A DNA stretch of 8,386 nt, from assembly GCA_016550425.1 (NCBI GenBank), contig JABXGS010000228.1:1-8386 (forward strand), written 5' to 3'. Under the pieces are notes generated by a model that was not told the DNA's origin, ran no database searches, and saw nothing but the letters and a program-made list of their open reading frames with translations. The DNA comes from an archaeon (GTDB lineage Archaea; Asgardarchaeota; Hermodarchaeia; Hermodarchaeales; Hermodarchaeaceae). Position 1 is the stretch's first letter, and each line of letters opens with the position of its first letter. Shown here piece by piece: positions 1-6,225 of the stretch. The translations under genes and the position numbers were made by a program.

Positions 1-183
1 ACACAATTTCCAAATTTTGAAAACCGAACTTCGATGCTTCAAGACATTTTACGTGGACGAAAAACAGAGATAGAATTTCTGAATGGCAAAATCGTTGAAT
101 TAGGAACACGCCACAAGATTCCAACACCTGTTAATGAAACACTTACACAACTAATCCACTTCTTGGAGGATAGAATAGAATGA
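1..183 (+). CDS. panE: 2-dehydropantoate 2-reductase, C-terminal fragment (5' end outside window)
   Basis: The frame open from base 1 gives the last 60 residues of a ketopantoate reductase, which reduces 2-dehydropantoate to pantoate with NAD(P)H. Visible is the C-terminal helical-domain signature: N-R-T-S-M-L-Q-D at residues 8-15 of the fragment, R-G-R-K-T-E-I-E at 18-25, then N-G-K-I-V-E-L-G and I-P-T-P-V-N at 40-45. The serine, aspartate and glutamate of this block belong to the family's pantoate-binding site. The Rossmann domain and start lie upstream of the window. The stop codon overlaps the panB start (ATGA), so the two genes are very probably translationally coupled, and panB supplies this enzyme's substrate. 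The gene is too truncated to show cofactor preference. Assignment rests on the C-terminal signature plus the panB neighbour. Confidence 0.88.
   Translation, partial: TQFPNFENRTSMLQDILRGRKTEIEFLNGKIVELGTRHKIPTPVNETLTQLIHFLEDRIE
165..170 (+). promoter_or_regulatory. Shine-Dalgarno site of panB
   Basis: GGAGGA sits inside the end of the panE-like gene, 9 nt before the panB ATG. It is a near-perfect match to the archaeal anti-SD and supports the ATG at 180 despite the 4-bp overlap with the upstream gene. Confidence 0.75.
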
Positions 184-950
184 ATACAAGCGAAATCCGA
201 GCACTAAAAGGAAAACAAAAAATCGTTATGCTCACCGCCTACGATTATCAGATTGCACGAATTCTTGAATCTGTCAATATTGACATGATATTGGTGGGTG
301 ATAGCCTTGGAATGGTGTTTCAGGGCAATCCTAACACTAAACAAGTCACTATGGATGCAATGCTCTATCATACAGAAGCGGTTGCTAAAGGAGCAACAAA
401 CACACTGATAGTCGCCGATATGCCGATTCACAGCTACGATTCCCCAGAACAGGCTCTCACAAATGCTAAGCAGCTCTGCAAGGCGGGAGCCCGCGCGGTG
501 AAAATTGAAGGGAACCAAACCGAGGTGATTCAGATGCTCCTAAAGCATGATGTCCCCGTCATGGGTCACCTAGGACTCTTACCACAGTCAGCAGAGAGAT
601 TTCGTGTTCAGGGTAAGACCCCCGAACAGGCAGATCAAATTTGGCGGGATGCTTTAGAATTAGATAAGCTTGGCGTCTTTTCTCTGGTGTTAGAGTGTAT
701 ACCGGAATGGTTGGCAAGAAAAATCACTCATGATATTAAGACACCCACGATAGGAATTGGAGCAGGAAAACATTGTGATGGCCAGGTTCTTGTTGTCACT
801 GAGCTTCTTGGATTGGTCGGTAATAATCACCTACCCAAATTCGTTAAGAAGTTTGCTAGTTTGAATGAAATAATTAGTCAAGCTGTGATGGAATTTGTGA
901 ATGAAGTACGAAGTAGTAAATACCCGGATAAGCAATACACATACCATTAA
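180..950 (+). CDS. panB: 3-methyl-2-oxobutanoate hydroxymethyltransferase (ketopantoate hydroxymethyltransferase)
   Basis: PanB transfers a hydroxymethyl group from methylenetetrahydrofolate (or the pterin equivalent used by archaea) to 2-oxoisovalerate, giving ketopantoate, the first committed step towards pantoate and CoA. The 256-residue length is normal for this TIM-barrel family (E. coli enzyme 264). Metal- and substrate-binding motifs are intact: M-L-T-A-Y-D (17-22), V-G-D-S-L-G-M-V at 39-46 with metal-ligand Asp41, A-D-M-P with Asp80, V-K-I-E-G with Lys108 and Glu110, G-H-L-G-L-L-P-Q-S at 129-137, and L-V-L-E with the probable catalytic Glu172. I-G-I-G-A-G at 191-196 is also typical. 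The ATG overlaps the preceding stop and has a strong SD, so the start is secure. It is followed directly by coaBC. No truncation or frameshift is visible. Confidence 0.96.
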   Translation: MNTSEIRALKGKQKIVMLTAYDYQIARILESVNIDMILVGDSLGMVFQGNPNTKQVTMDAMLYHTEAVAKGATNTLIVADMPIHSYDSPEQALTNAKQLCKAGARAVKIEGNQTEVIQMLLKHDVPVMGHLGLLPQSAERFRVQGKTPEQADQIWRDALELDKLGVFSLVLECIPEWLARKITHDIKTPTIGIGAGKHCDGQVLVVTELLGLVGNNHLPKFVKKFASLNEIISQAVMEFVNEVRSSKYPDKQYTYH

Positions 951-990
951 GCATACATTTCTATCAATAAAAACGAAGGATATGATTTCG

Positions 991-2256
991 ATGCCGATGG
1001 ATACTCACCCCTCAAAAGATATCATTGAAACCTTGAGTACGGCGCTCCGAGGTAAATTTATCGTACTCTGTATAACGGGAAGTGTTGCAGCTGTGCAGAG
1101 CTCAGAAATTGCGCGATTGTTAATGCGCCACGGTGCGGAAGTGGTGGCTGTTTTTTCAGATTCTGCGAAAGAAATCATTCACCCGTATTTGATGGAATGG
1201 GCGACAGGTAACCCAGTCATTACTAAACTTACGGGAAAAATTGAACATATTGCTCTTGCTGGAGAACGTAAGGAAAAGGCAGATTTGATATTGATTGCCC
1301 CTGCAACCGCTAACACAATTTCAAAAATTGCCATGGGTATTGATGATACACCTGTTACCTCAACTGTAACCACAGCATTTGGATCAGAAATACCGATTAT
1401 TATTGTTCCTGCCATGCATGCCTCGATGTACAAACATCCGATTCTCCTTGAAAATATCAAAAAACTTGAGAAGTTAGACGTTGAATTCATTGGACCTAGA
1501 ATAGAAGAAGGGAAAGCAAAAATTGCCACACCAAAAGAAGTTGTCGATATTGTGCTAAAGCGGTTAGGTGTAAAACACGATTTGGTTGGAAAACGCTTTC
1601 TCATAACAGCGGGACCAACCCTTGAATATATTGATCCAATTCGCATTGTAACAAGCAAAAGCTCTGGCCGAATGGGCATAGAAATTGCTAAAGCTGCTTA
1701 TCAACGAGGAGCGGATGTAACGGTTGTATATGGTCATGGTACCGTATCTCCTCCCCAAAACGTGAAAGTCATTGCTGTAGAAACCACTCAGGAAATGTAT
1801 GATGCCGTTATTAGTGAATTATCAACCGAGAAATTTGATGTATTAATTTCAGCCGCAGCAGTAGCAGATTGGAAGCCGAAGACTCAACGAAAAAAGAAAG
1901 TGCCTACTGCTAGGAGAAAGACGTTATCGGTCACATTTCAACCAACGCAAAAAATTGTTGATGCTGTTAAAGGAGTACAAGATTCCATTATTCTCGTACT
2001 TTTCAAAGCAGAACATGACGTCTCAGATCAAGAATTAGTTCTGAGAGCCCACAAACGTTTGGTTAAAGCAAAAGCCGATTTAATTGTAGCAAATGATGTT
2101 GGGCGCGAAGGCGTGGGTTTTCAAACAAATACCAATGAAGTGTTTGTAATTGACAAGACGAAACAAGTAATTCACCTACCAAAGGCTTCCAAAGCGAAGT
2201 TAGCAAGAAAACTCATAGATATCATTAAGACTCGGATAGATGTGAAGAATAGTTAG
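991..2256 (+). CDS. coaBC: Bifunctional phosphopantothenoylcysteine decarboxylase / phosphopantothenate-cysteine ligase
   Basis: This fused enzyme joins cysteine to 4'-phosphopantothenate (CoaB) and decarboxylates the product to 4'-phosphopantetheine (CoaC, FMN-dependent). From the chosen start (421 aa), the flavoprotein CoaC half spans about 18-190: I-T-G-S-V-A-A (28-34), the probable catalytic histidine in G-K-I-E-H (His86), A-P-A-T-A-N-T (103-109) and the substrate clamp P-A-M-H-A-S-M (140-146). The CoaB half starts near 200: I-T-A-G-P-T (205-210), S-K-S-S-G-R-M-G (222-229), A-A-A-V-A-D-W (288-294), F-K-A-E (338-341) and V-A-N-D-V (366-370). The open frame extends back to 901, overlapping panB, but similarity begins at about M-D-T-H-P-S-K, resembling the M-H-P-T-K start of methanogen CoaBC. 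AGGA at 977-980 lies 10 nt before ATG 991; ATGs at 982 and 997 are alternatives. It probably belongs to the panE-panB operon (about 40-nt gap). Confidence 0.93.
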   Translation: MPMDTHPSKDIIETLSTALRGKFIVLCITGSVAAVQSSEIARLLMRHGAEVVAVFSDSAKEIIHPYLMEWATGNPVITKLTGKIEHIALAGERKEKADLILIAPATANTISKIAMGIDDTPVTSTVTTAFGSEIPIIIVPAMHASMYKHPILLENIKKLEKLDVEFIGPRIEEGKAKIATPKEVVDIVLKRLGVKHDLVGKRFLITAGPTLEYIDPIRIVTSKSSGRMGIEIAKAAYQRGADVTVVYGHGTVSPPQNVKVIAVETTQEMYDAVISELSTEKFDVLISAAAVADWKPKTQRKKKVPTARRKTLSVTFQPTQKIVDAVKGVQDSIILVLFKAEHDVSDQELVLRAHKRLVKAKADLIVANDVGREGVGFQTNTNEVFVIDKTKQVIHLPKASKAKLARKLIDIIKTRIDVKNS

Positions 2257-2262
2257 AGTCTA

Positions 2263-3279
2263 TCACAATGGTTTAGAGAGCGCCTCCCAGAGTGCGTCTT
2301 TAGTAGGTTGAACCAGGGACTTCATTGATCCGTCGCTTTCGATGATTTTCCGTTGAGTAGGATCTTTGACCAAGCGTCCAATGATTGATGCTGAGATGCC
2401 CTCTTCCTTCAAGATCTGAATTACTTTCGGCGCGTTTTTTTCCTCAACAGCAATTAACATCGCTCCACTACCAATCAAGTTGAGAGGATTAATGTCAAAC
2501 AAATCACAAATTCGGGTTGTCTCTTCATGAATGACCAGCTTACTGCGATCTACAATGAATCCTAACTCTGAGGCATCAGCGAGCTCGTGCAATCCGTTTG
2601 CTACCCCTCCTTCTGTTGGATCGTGCATTGCTGTGACCGCACCGGTTTCCATTGCTTTTATTGCCTCCGGAACAACGCTGATTTTATGAACATACTGCTG
2701 AGCACGAGTCACCAATTCAGTACCAAGCCTTTCTCGAAGAAGCTTTTCTCGTTCTGTCGCCAAGATTGCTGTTCCTTCAATAGCTACCCCTTTAGTGAGA
2801 ATAATCGAATTGCCTGACTTTGCCTGTGTTGAAGCAACGTATTGATTGTGGTCAGATACTCCTAACATAAATCCAATAATAATTGGGCGTTTCAGTTCTG
2901 GGGTGACTTCGGTATGCCCTCCGATGATACTCACGTTCAGGCTTTCAGCTGCTGAATGCATCGATACCATGATTTTTTCTAACATGTGAGATTCAGCGTT
3001 TTCGGGCAGCAATATCGTTGCGAGAAACCAGCGAGGTCGTATTCCAAAGGTGGCAATATCATTTGCACAGATATGGATAACGTATGCCCCAATATTTTGA
3101 ACAGCACCGGTTATCGGATCTGTTGTGGCGACAATTACCTTTCTCTCGACTCGGACTAATGCGGCGTCACGCCCGATTCCAGGCCCATGGATAACATCTG
3201 AATCAGCAGCGCCGAGAAAAGGGAATACGGTCTTTTCTAGTATTTTGGGGGGAACCTTTCCTGTAGGTAGAATTGGCAT
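2263..3279 (-). CDS. AIR synthase-related protein (HypE/ThiL/PurM-like ATP-binding fold), function unassigned
   Basis: A 338-residue protein of the PurM/HypE/SelD/ThiL superfamily, whose members use ATP to activate amide, carbamoyl or phosphate groups. N-terminal domain: G-I-G-R-D-A-A (34-40), T-T-D-P-I-T-G (52-58, the Mg-ATP aspartate motif), A-N-D-I-A-T-F-G (72-79) and I-G-G-H-T-E-V-T (119-126). C-terminal domain: M-H-D-P-T-E-G-G-V-A-N (218-228) and G-S-G-A-M-L-I-A (270-277). The pattern is closest to HypE, but the protein ends S-K-P-L and lacks the C-terminal cysteine that HypE needs to carry the thiocarbamate/cyanide group; the only cysteines are at about 71 and 258. No other hydrogenase-maturation gene is visible. 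The frame runs up to 3336, but I chose ATG 3279 because GAGGTG lies 7 nt before it and the protein then begins naturally at M-P-I-L-P-T-G-K. It converges on coaBC with 6 bp between stops. Confidence 0.85.
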   Translation of the reverse strand: MPILPTGKVPPKILEKTVFPFLGAADSDVIHGPGIGRDAALVRVERKVIVATTDPITGAVQNIGAYVIHICANDIATFGIRPRWFLATILLPENAESHMLEKIMVSMHSAAESLNVSIIGGHTEVTPELKRPIIIGFMLGVSDHNQYVASTQAKSGNSIILTKGVAIEGTAILATEREKLLRERLGTELVTRAQQYVHKISVVPEAIKAMETGAVTAMHDPTEGGVANGLHELADASELGFIVDRSKLVIHEETTRICDLFDINPLNLIGSGAMLIAVEEKNAPKVIQILKEEGISASIIGRLVKDPTQRKIIESDGSMKSLVQPTKDALWEALSKPL

Positions 3280-3286
3280 TAAATGG

Positions 3287-3292
3287 CACCTC
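3287..3292 (-). promoter_or_regulatory. Shine-Dalgarno site deciding the start of the HypE-like gene
   Basis: Read on the minus strand this is GAGGTG within GAGAGGTG, 7 nt before ATG 3279. It argues for that start over the in-frame ATG at 3336, which would add 19 residues with no family similarity. Confidence 0.7.
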
Positions 3293-3315
3293 TCAGGATT
3301 CTGCAGGAAAAATGG

Positions 3316-3322
3316 TTTAAAT
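3316..3322 (-). promoter_or_regulatory. Possible TATA box of the HypE-like gene
   Basis: The minus strand reads ATTTAAA here, in the 118-bp divergent intergenic region. At the usual archaeal distance (about 25 nt) transcription would begin just upstream of the GAGGTG ribosome-binding site, giving a short leader. The match is modest and no clear BRE is visible, so this is inference from spacing. Confidence 0.3.
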
Positions 3323-3387
3323 GTGTGTCCATCCATCCCAAATCTGATAGAATAATGAATCCGCGTAATCTTTTAAGGCAATAGATT

Positions 3388-3392
3388 AGGAG
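3388..3392 (+). promoter_or_regulatory. Shine-Dalgarno site supporting a TTG start
   Basis: AGGAG, continuing as AGGAGAG, ends 5 nt before TTG 3398. It is the only good ribosome-binding site near the 5' end of the following gene and is the reason for preferring the TTG over the in-frame ATG at 3458. Confidence 0.55.
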
Positions 3393-3397
3393 AGAGA

Positions 3398-4129
3398 TTG
3401 CTGAACCATTGTGTTGAGGGAATTCAGCTTTATGGATACAAGTTTGGTCGACTAGTGATGAGTTATAGACGCGAAAACTGGGTGTATTGTTGTCTTGGTA
3501 TTGTGATTGTTTTGGGTAGTTTTGTTTGGTTTGTTAATCCCATTTTTGCCATATTAATAGTCATTATTGCTATACTTACGATTAGTATCATCTATGTCTA
3601 TCGTTCATTGGAATATGAAGCTCCAACCGAAGCCGCCTTAAGCGAGCCATCTACCACGGAAGAGGAGAAAGCGCAGATTGTTGACACTGATAGGCCGCAA
3701 ACATTAAAGCTAGAACTGCCTTCTCAGGGAGAAAAGAAGCCATCGGCCCCCCAGCTGAACGCTTTAAAATCAGAATCTCTTCCCGAAAGAGATGAATCAA
3801 TTAGAGAACTTCAAAAACGAATCGCAGAACTAGAACAACGAGTTCAATCTCTTAGGCAACTTGCATCGGATTCAATACCAGAAAATGATAGTCGAATTCC
3901 AGTCGCCGAAGAAAGCAGGGAAAACGAATTCACCGAAGAAGAACTTTCAGAAAAGGCTATTCAACAACTTTTAGAGACACTTGATGAAAAGCTTGCGAAA
4001 CGCGCAATCTCAAAACAATTATACACGCGGTTACGCGACAAGTATATAGTAAGAATAGAGAAAACAAAAAAGAGACGTAAAGCATCTTTGATGCGGGGAA
4101 CAAAAGACCCCAATACAGGTGACACATGA
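3398..4129 (+). CDS. Membrane protein: two TM helices, coiled coil and SHOCT-like C-terminal module (first of a tandem pair)
   Basis: A 243-residue protein of unknown function. Two hydrophobic helices lie close together at about 28-46 and 48-68, followed by an acidic, Pro/Ser/Glu-rich linker (72-130), a heptad-like segment at about 132-157 (E-L-Q-K-R-I-A-E-L-E-Q-R-V), a second flexible stretch, and a helical module at 186-222 (L-L-E-T-L-D-E-K-L-A ... L-Y-T-R-L-R-D-K-Y) ending in a basic tail. That module has the short-C-terminal (SHOCT-like) pattern of two helices around a turn, often found at the ends of prokaryotic membrane-anchored or multidomain proteins and thought to mediate oligomerisation. 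The TTG start has a good SD; ATG 3458 (M-S-Y-R-R-E-N-W) would remove 20 residues and leave both helices. The next gene has the same architecture, begins 3 nt after this stop, and is probably co-transcribed. A scaffold or sensor role is only a guess. Confidence 0.75.
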   Translation: MLNHCVEGIQLYGYKFGRLVMSYRRENWVYCCLGIVIVLGSFVWFVNPIFAILIVIIAILTISIIYVYRSLEYEAPTEAALSEPSTTEEEKAQIVDTDRPQTLKLELPSQGEKKPSAPQLNALKSESLPERDESIRELQKRIAELEQRVQSLRQLASDSIPENDSRIPVAEESRENEFTEEELSEKAIQQLLETLDEKLAKRAISKQLYTRLRDKYIVRIEKTKKRRKASLMRGTKDPNTGDT

Positions 4130-4132
4130 AAC

Positions 4133-4924
4133 ATGCCCAGCAAGCGATCATCAGCCATCATTGGCATTTGGGTAGTCGTGGCGATCTTCTTAATTGTTGA
4201 CGCCTTCCTTTTTTCAGGACTGTTACTTGATAGTCTTGTTCCCGGTTTAAGTGGCATTACGAACGTCATGATTTTCGCCTTGATTCCGTTTATTGCAGCC
4301 AGTTTATTACTTGACCGTCGCGCCTCGCCGTTACCGTCGAATGGACCCTCTCGTCAACCACCACAAGGGACACGATCAGCATCTGGCGAACCGCTAGGAG
4401 CCACAAGACCTAAACCACGAATAAGGCGAGATAAACGAGCTGCACAACTTGAAACCATTGTCGTTGAACCAGGAGTCTCGGGAAATAGCAGTGTCACCTC
4501 CAATTCTTCTCTTCTAAGCAGTCCAGACACCCAACAGGCATCGACAAGTGCAAAATTTCTCCGTGCTCGACGACCCCGTTCAGAGGAAGCTGAAGAGATG
4601 GACCAGCAGGTGAAGGAACAGCTTGATGCTATCGAACTTGAGATGGCCAAGTTGGAGGAACAACTTGAACAGAACGGAGTGACTCCCTCACCATCCAATT
4701 CAGAATCAGACTCGGTGAATGATGAACCGGTTCAAACTATTTCAGCAGCGCCTTCAAACCCGGGAAACGGCGCCATTTCAAGTGAGGAAGCAACTTCTGA
4801 ACTTCAAGCGATAGATGAGCTCCTTACTCGGTTGGATCAACGCAAACGTGCAGGAGGCGTTGAAGAAGAGACCTATCAACGCCTTCGTGAAAAATACCTA
4901 AAGCGCCGTTCCGAACTAGCTTAA
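4133..4924 (+). CDS. Membrane protein: two TM helices, Ser/Pro-rich linker, coiled coil and SHOCT-like C-terminal module (second of a tandem pair)
   Basis: A 263-residue protein of unknown function, apparently a diverged paralogue of its upstream neighbour. Helices lie at about 8-33 and 43-60, separated by a short loop. A long Ser/Pro/Arg-rich, probably disordered linker (62-150) contains a basic patch near 92-104. A charged coiled coil (about 152-182) and a second Ser/Pro-rich stretch follow. The C-terminal module at 224-260 reads D-E-L-L-T-R-L-D-Q-R ... T-Y-Q-R-L-R-E-K-Y-L. It shares the spaced pattern L-L-x-x-L-D-x-(K/R) ... Y-x-R-L-R-(D/E)-K-Y with the first protein's module. AGGTGA at 4117-4122, inside the end of the upstream gene, lies 10 nt before the ATG, so the pair is probably coupled. 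The region looks somewhat richer in G+C than its neighbour. The last codons form one arm of a hairpin described separately. Confidence 0.75.
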   Translation: MPSKRSSAIIGIWVVVAIFLIVDAFLFSGLLLDSLVPGLSGITNVMIFALIPFIAASLLLDRRASPLPSNGPSRQPPQGTRSASGEPLGATRPKPRIRRDKRAAQLETIVVEPGVSGNSSVTSNSSLLSSPDTQQASTSAKFLRARRPRSEEAEEMDQQVKEQLDAIELEMAKLEEQLEQNGVTPSPSNSESDSVNDEPVQTISAAPSNPGNGAISSEEATSELQAIDELLTRLDQRKRAGGVEEETYQRLREKYLKRRSELA

Positions 4925-4937
4925 GGCGCTTTTAGGT
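4889..4937 (-). terminator. Hairpin plus T-run, probable terminator of the nitrilase transcript
   Basis: ACCTAAAGCGCC at 4896-4907 pairs with GGCGCTTTTAGGT at 4925-4937: 12 base pairs with one bulged T (4933) and a 17-nt loop holding the stop codon of the plus-strand gene. On the minus strand the hairpin is followed at once by T-A-TTTTT-C (4896-4889), the layout of an intrinsic terminator, about 40 nt beyond the nitrilase stop. On the plus strand no T-run follows. Archaeal termination depends mainly on the T-tract, so the hairpin's contribution is uncertain; it could instead stabilise the 3' end of either transcript. Confidence 0.45.
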
Positions 4938-4977
4938 CTAAGATTGAATTGTGTAAATGACTTGAATCCAGCGTAAT

Positions 4978-5763
4978 CTAGAATTTAAATTTCTCGCGAA
5001 TGTATTTCAGCACAGGCAGGCTTTTTCGAACCGCCTCTAGTTTGTCCAGATTAATTGTTGCTTCAATTAACTGAGGAGCGTCTTTAGCTTGTGCTAGGGT
5101 TTTTCCTTCAGGATTGATAATTGCACTTCGTCCTCCGAAGAGGTGTTGTCCATCACTGCCAACCCGATTACACCCGACCATGAAGACTTGGTTCTCAATT
5201 GCTCTTGCTCGCAGAAGAGTCGCCCATACTCCAATCCTATCAAGGGGAAATTCAGCTGGACAAAAAATGATTTGCGCACCGCTGAGGGTTAATCGTCTTG
5301 TAAGTTCTGGAAAGCGTAAATCAAAACAGATTATGGCGCCAAACAAACCAAGTTCAGTTTTGAAAATGGATGCAGCAGAACCAGCAGAAAGGTATTGATG
5401 TTCTTGAAAGGGAGGGAATAAATGGATTTTGTCATAGTATCCAAGTAATTTGCCATCCTTACCGATTAAGTGACACGTATTGAATATCTGATCACCACGT
5501 TTTTCTAAGATACTACCTGCTACAACAAAAATTCTAAATCGCCCGGCTAAATCGCGTAAAAATTCGATGGAATGGCCTTTTGGTGGTTCAGCGAGAGTAT
5601 CTGCTCTATCTAGGCAATAGCCAGTTGTGAAGAGTTCTGGTAGAACAATTAGGTCAACGTCATGATTTGCAGCCTCTTTGATCAGTTGAACGGCTATTTC
5701 AAGATTAGTTTCTTTATCCCCTAGGGCAATATCCATCTGAGCGCATGCAATTCGAAGCTCCAT
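4978..5763 (-). CDS. Carbon-nitrogen hydrolase (nitrilase superfamily), probable omega-amidase-like amidohydrolase
   Basis: A 261-residue single-domain member of the nitrilase superfamily, which hydrolyses carbon-nitrogen bonds of amides or carbamoyl compounds through a Glu-Lys-Cys triad. The triad is visible: Glu43 in L-P-E-L-F-T-T-G-Y, Lys112 in Y-Y-D-K-I-H-L-F, and Cys146 in I-I-C-F-D-L-R-F-P-E. The second conserved glutamate is Glu121 (P-F-Q-E-H). The block R-A-R-A-I-E-N-Q-V-F-M-V-G-C-N-R at 185-200 is characteristic of the Nit2/omega-amidase-like branch, which deamidates alpha-ketoglutaramate, but substrate cannot be fixed from sequence. An N-carbamoyl-beta-alanine amidohydrolase would be tempting near CoA genes, yet it is several genes away on the other strand. 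The length is complete. The start ATG follows AGAGG by about 10 nt. It is divergent from the 121-residue gene and convergent with the membrane-protein pair. Confidence 0.9.
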   Translation of the reverse strand: MELRIACAQMDIALGDKETNLEIAVQLIKEAANHDVDLIVLPELFTTGYCLDRADTLAEPPKGHSIEFLRDLAGRFRIFVVAGSILEKRGDQIFNTCHLIGKDGKLLGYYDKIHLFPPFQEHQYLSAGSAASIFKTELGLFGAIICFDLRFPELTRRLTLSGAQIIFCPAEFPLDRIGVWATLLRARAIENQVFMVGCNRVGSDGQHLFGGRSAIINPEGKTLAQAKDAPQLIEATINLDKLEAVRKSLPVLKYIREKFKF

Positions 5764-5857
5764 AACACTCTAGCCTCTACGACCTTCCTCAAAAATACTG
5801 GTAATAACATTTCAAGCAAGCAAAGCCTTTATCTTCATGATGTTTTTATGACGGACG

Positions 5858-6223
5858 TTGATTACTTTGACAGGTATTGAATTGAAACCTTCTACGCTCA
5901 TGAAGTTAAAAGATTTGGACAATTTGGTACGATTGGTCCATTGGTGGGCGGCCCGGGAACGCACGGCCACAATACTCTTTTTCAAAAAAGGAGAGAAATA
6001 TGTAATGGGCACGATGACATCGATTCCGGGTTGGTATAACCTTGAAGGTATGCCACTCTTTCTATATGTGGAAACAAAGCAGAAGCCGAAAGGAGCATTT
6101 ATCAAATACAAAGCGGACCCTGAAGAACAGTGGGACTATGCGAAGGGTACGTTTGATCGAACGTGGATGTATATTCCGCTCATTGAACTATCTGTAATTC
6201 CGGAGTTCTTGAAGAATCTTTAA
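5858..6223 (+). CDS. Conserved-looking hypothetical protein of about 107-121 residues
   Basis: I do not recognise this family. The product is a small, soluble, basic-aromatic protein with no signal peptide, membrane helix or cysteine. It has a likely alpha segment (L-D-N-L-V-R-L-V-H-W-W, about 20-30), then alternating hydrophobic strands with several Lys, Trp and Tyr residues (T-A-T-I-L-F-F-K-K, P-L-F-L-Y-V-E-T, Y-I-P-L-I-E-L). This suggests a compact alpha-plus-beta domain. The start is unsettled. TTG 5858 is the outermost start codon in frame and has no SD. TTG 5882 follows AGGT by 6 nt. ATG 5900 gives the natural-looking N-terminus M-K-L-K-D-L-D-N. A TTTTTATG element at 5843-5850 could be a TATA box, which would place transcription start downstream of 5858 and favour a later start. 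The gene abuts the membrane-protein gene tail to tail with 2 bp between stops. Confidence 0.65.
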   Translation: MITLTGIELKPSTLMKLKDLDNLVRLVHWWAARERTATILFFKKGEKYVMGTMTSIPGWYNLEGMPLFLYVETKQKPKGAFIKYKADPEEQWDYAKGTFDRTWMYIPLIELSVIPEFLKNL

Positions 6224-6225
6224 AA

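Noticed and set aside
901..990. N-terminal extension of coaBC overlapping panB
   Set aside because: The extra residues show no family similarity and have no suitable ribosome-binding site. Downstream ATGs match the N-terminus seen in other archaeal CoaBC proteins.
3280..3336. N-terminal extension of the HypE-like protein
   Set aside because: It would run through the strong GAGGTG ribosome-binding site serving ATG 3279, and its residues do not resemble the family.
4354..4698. Minus-strand open frame opposite the second SHOCT-like membrane protein
   Set aside because: It is the serine/cysteine-rich shadow of the linker on the other strand, with no start signal or domain pattern.
4978..5763. 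Nitrilase as a beta-alanine-producing enzyme serving the CoA operon
   Set aside because: The motifs fit omega-amidase-like enzymes at least as well, and the gene is distant from and on the opposite strand to panB and coaBC.
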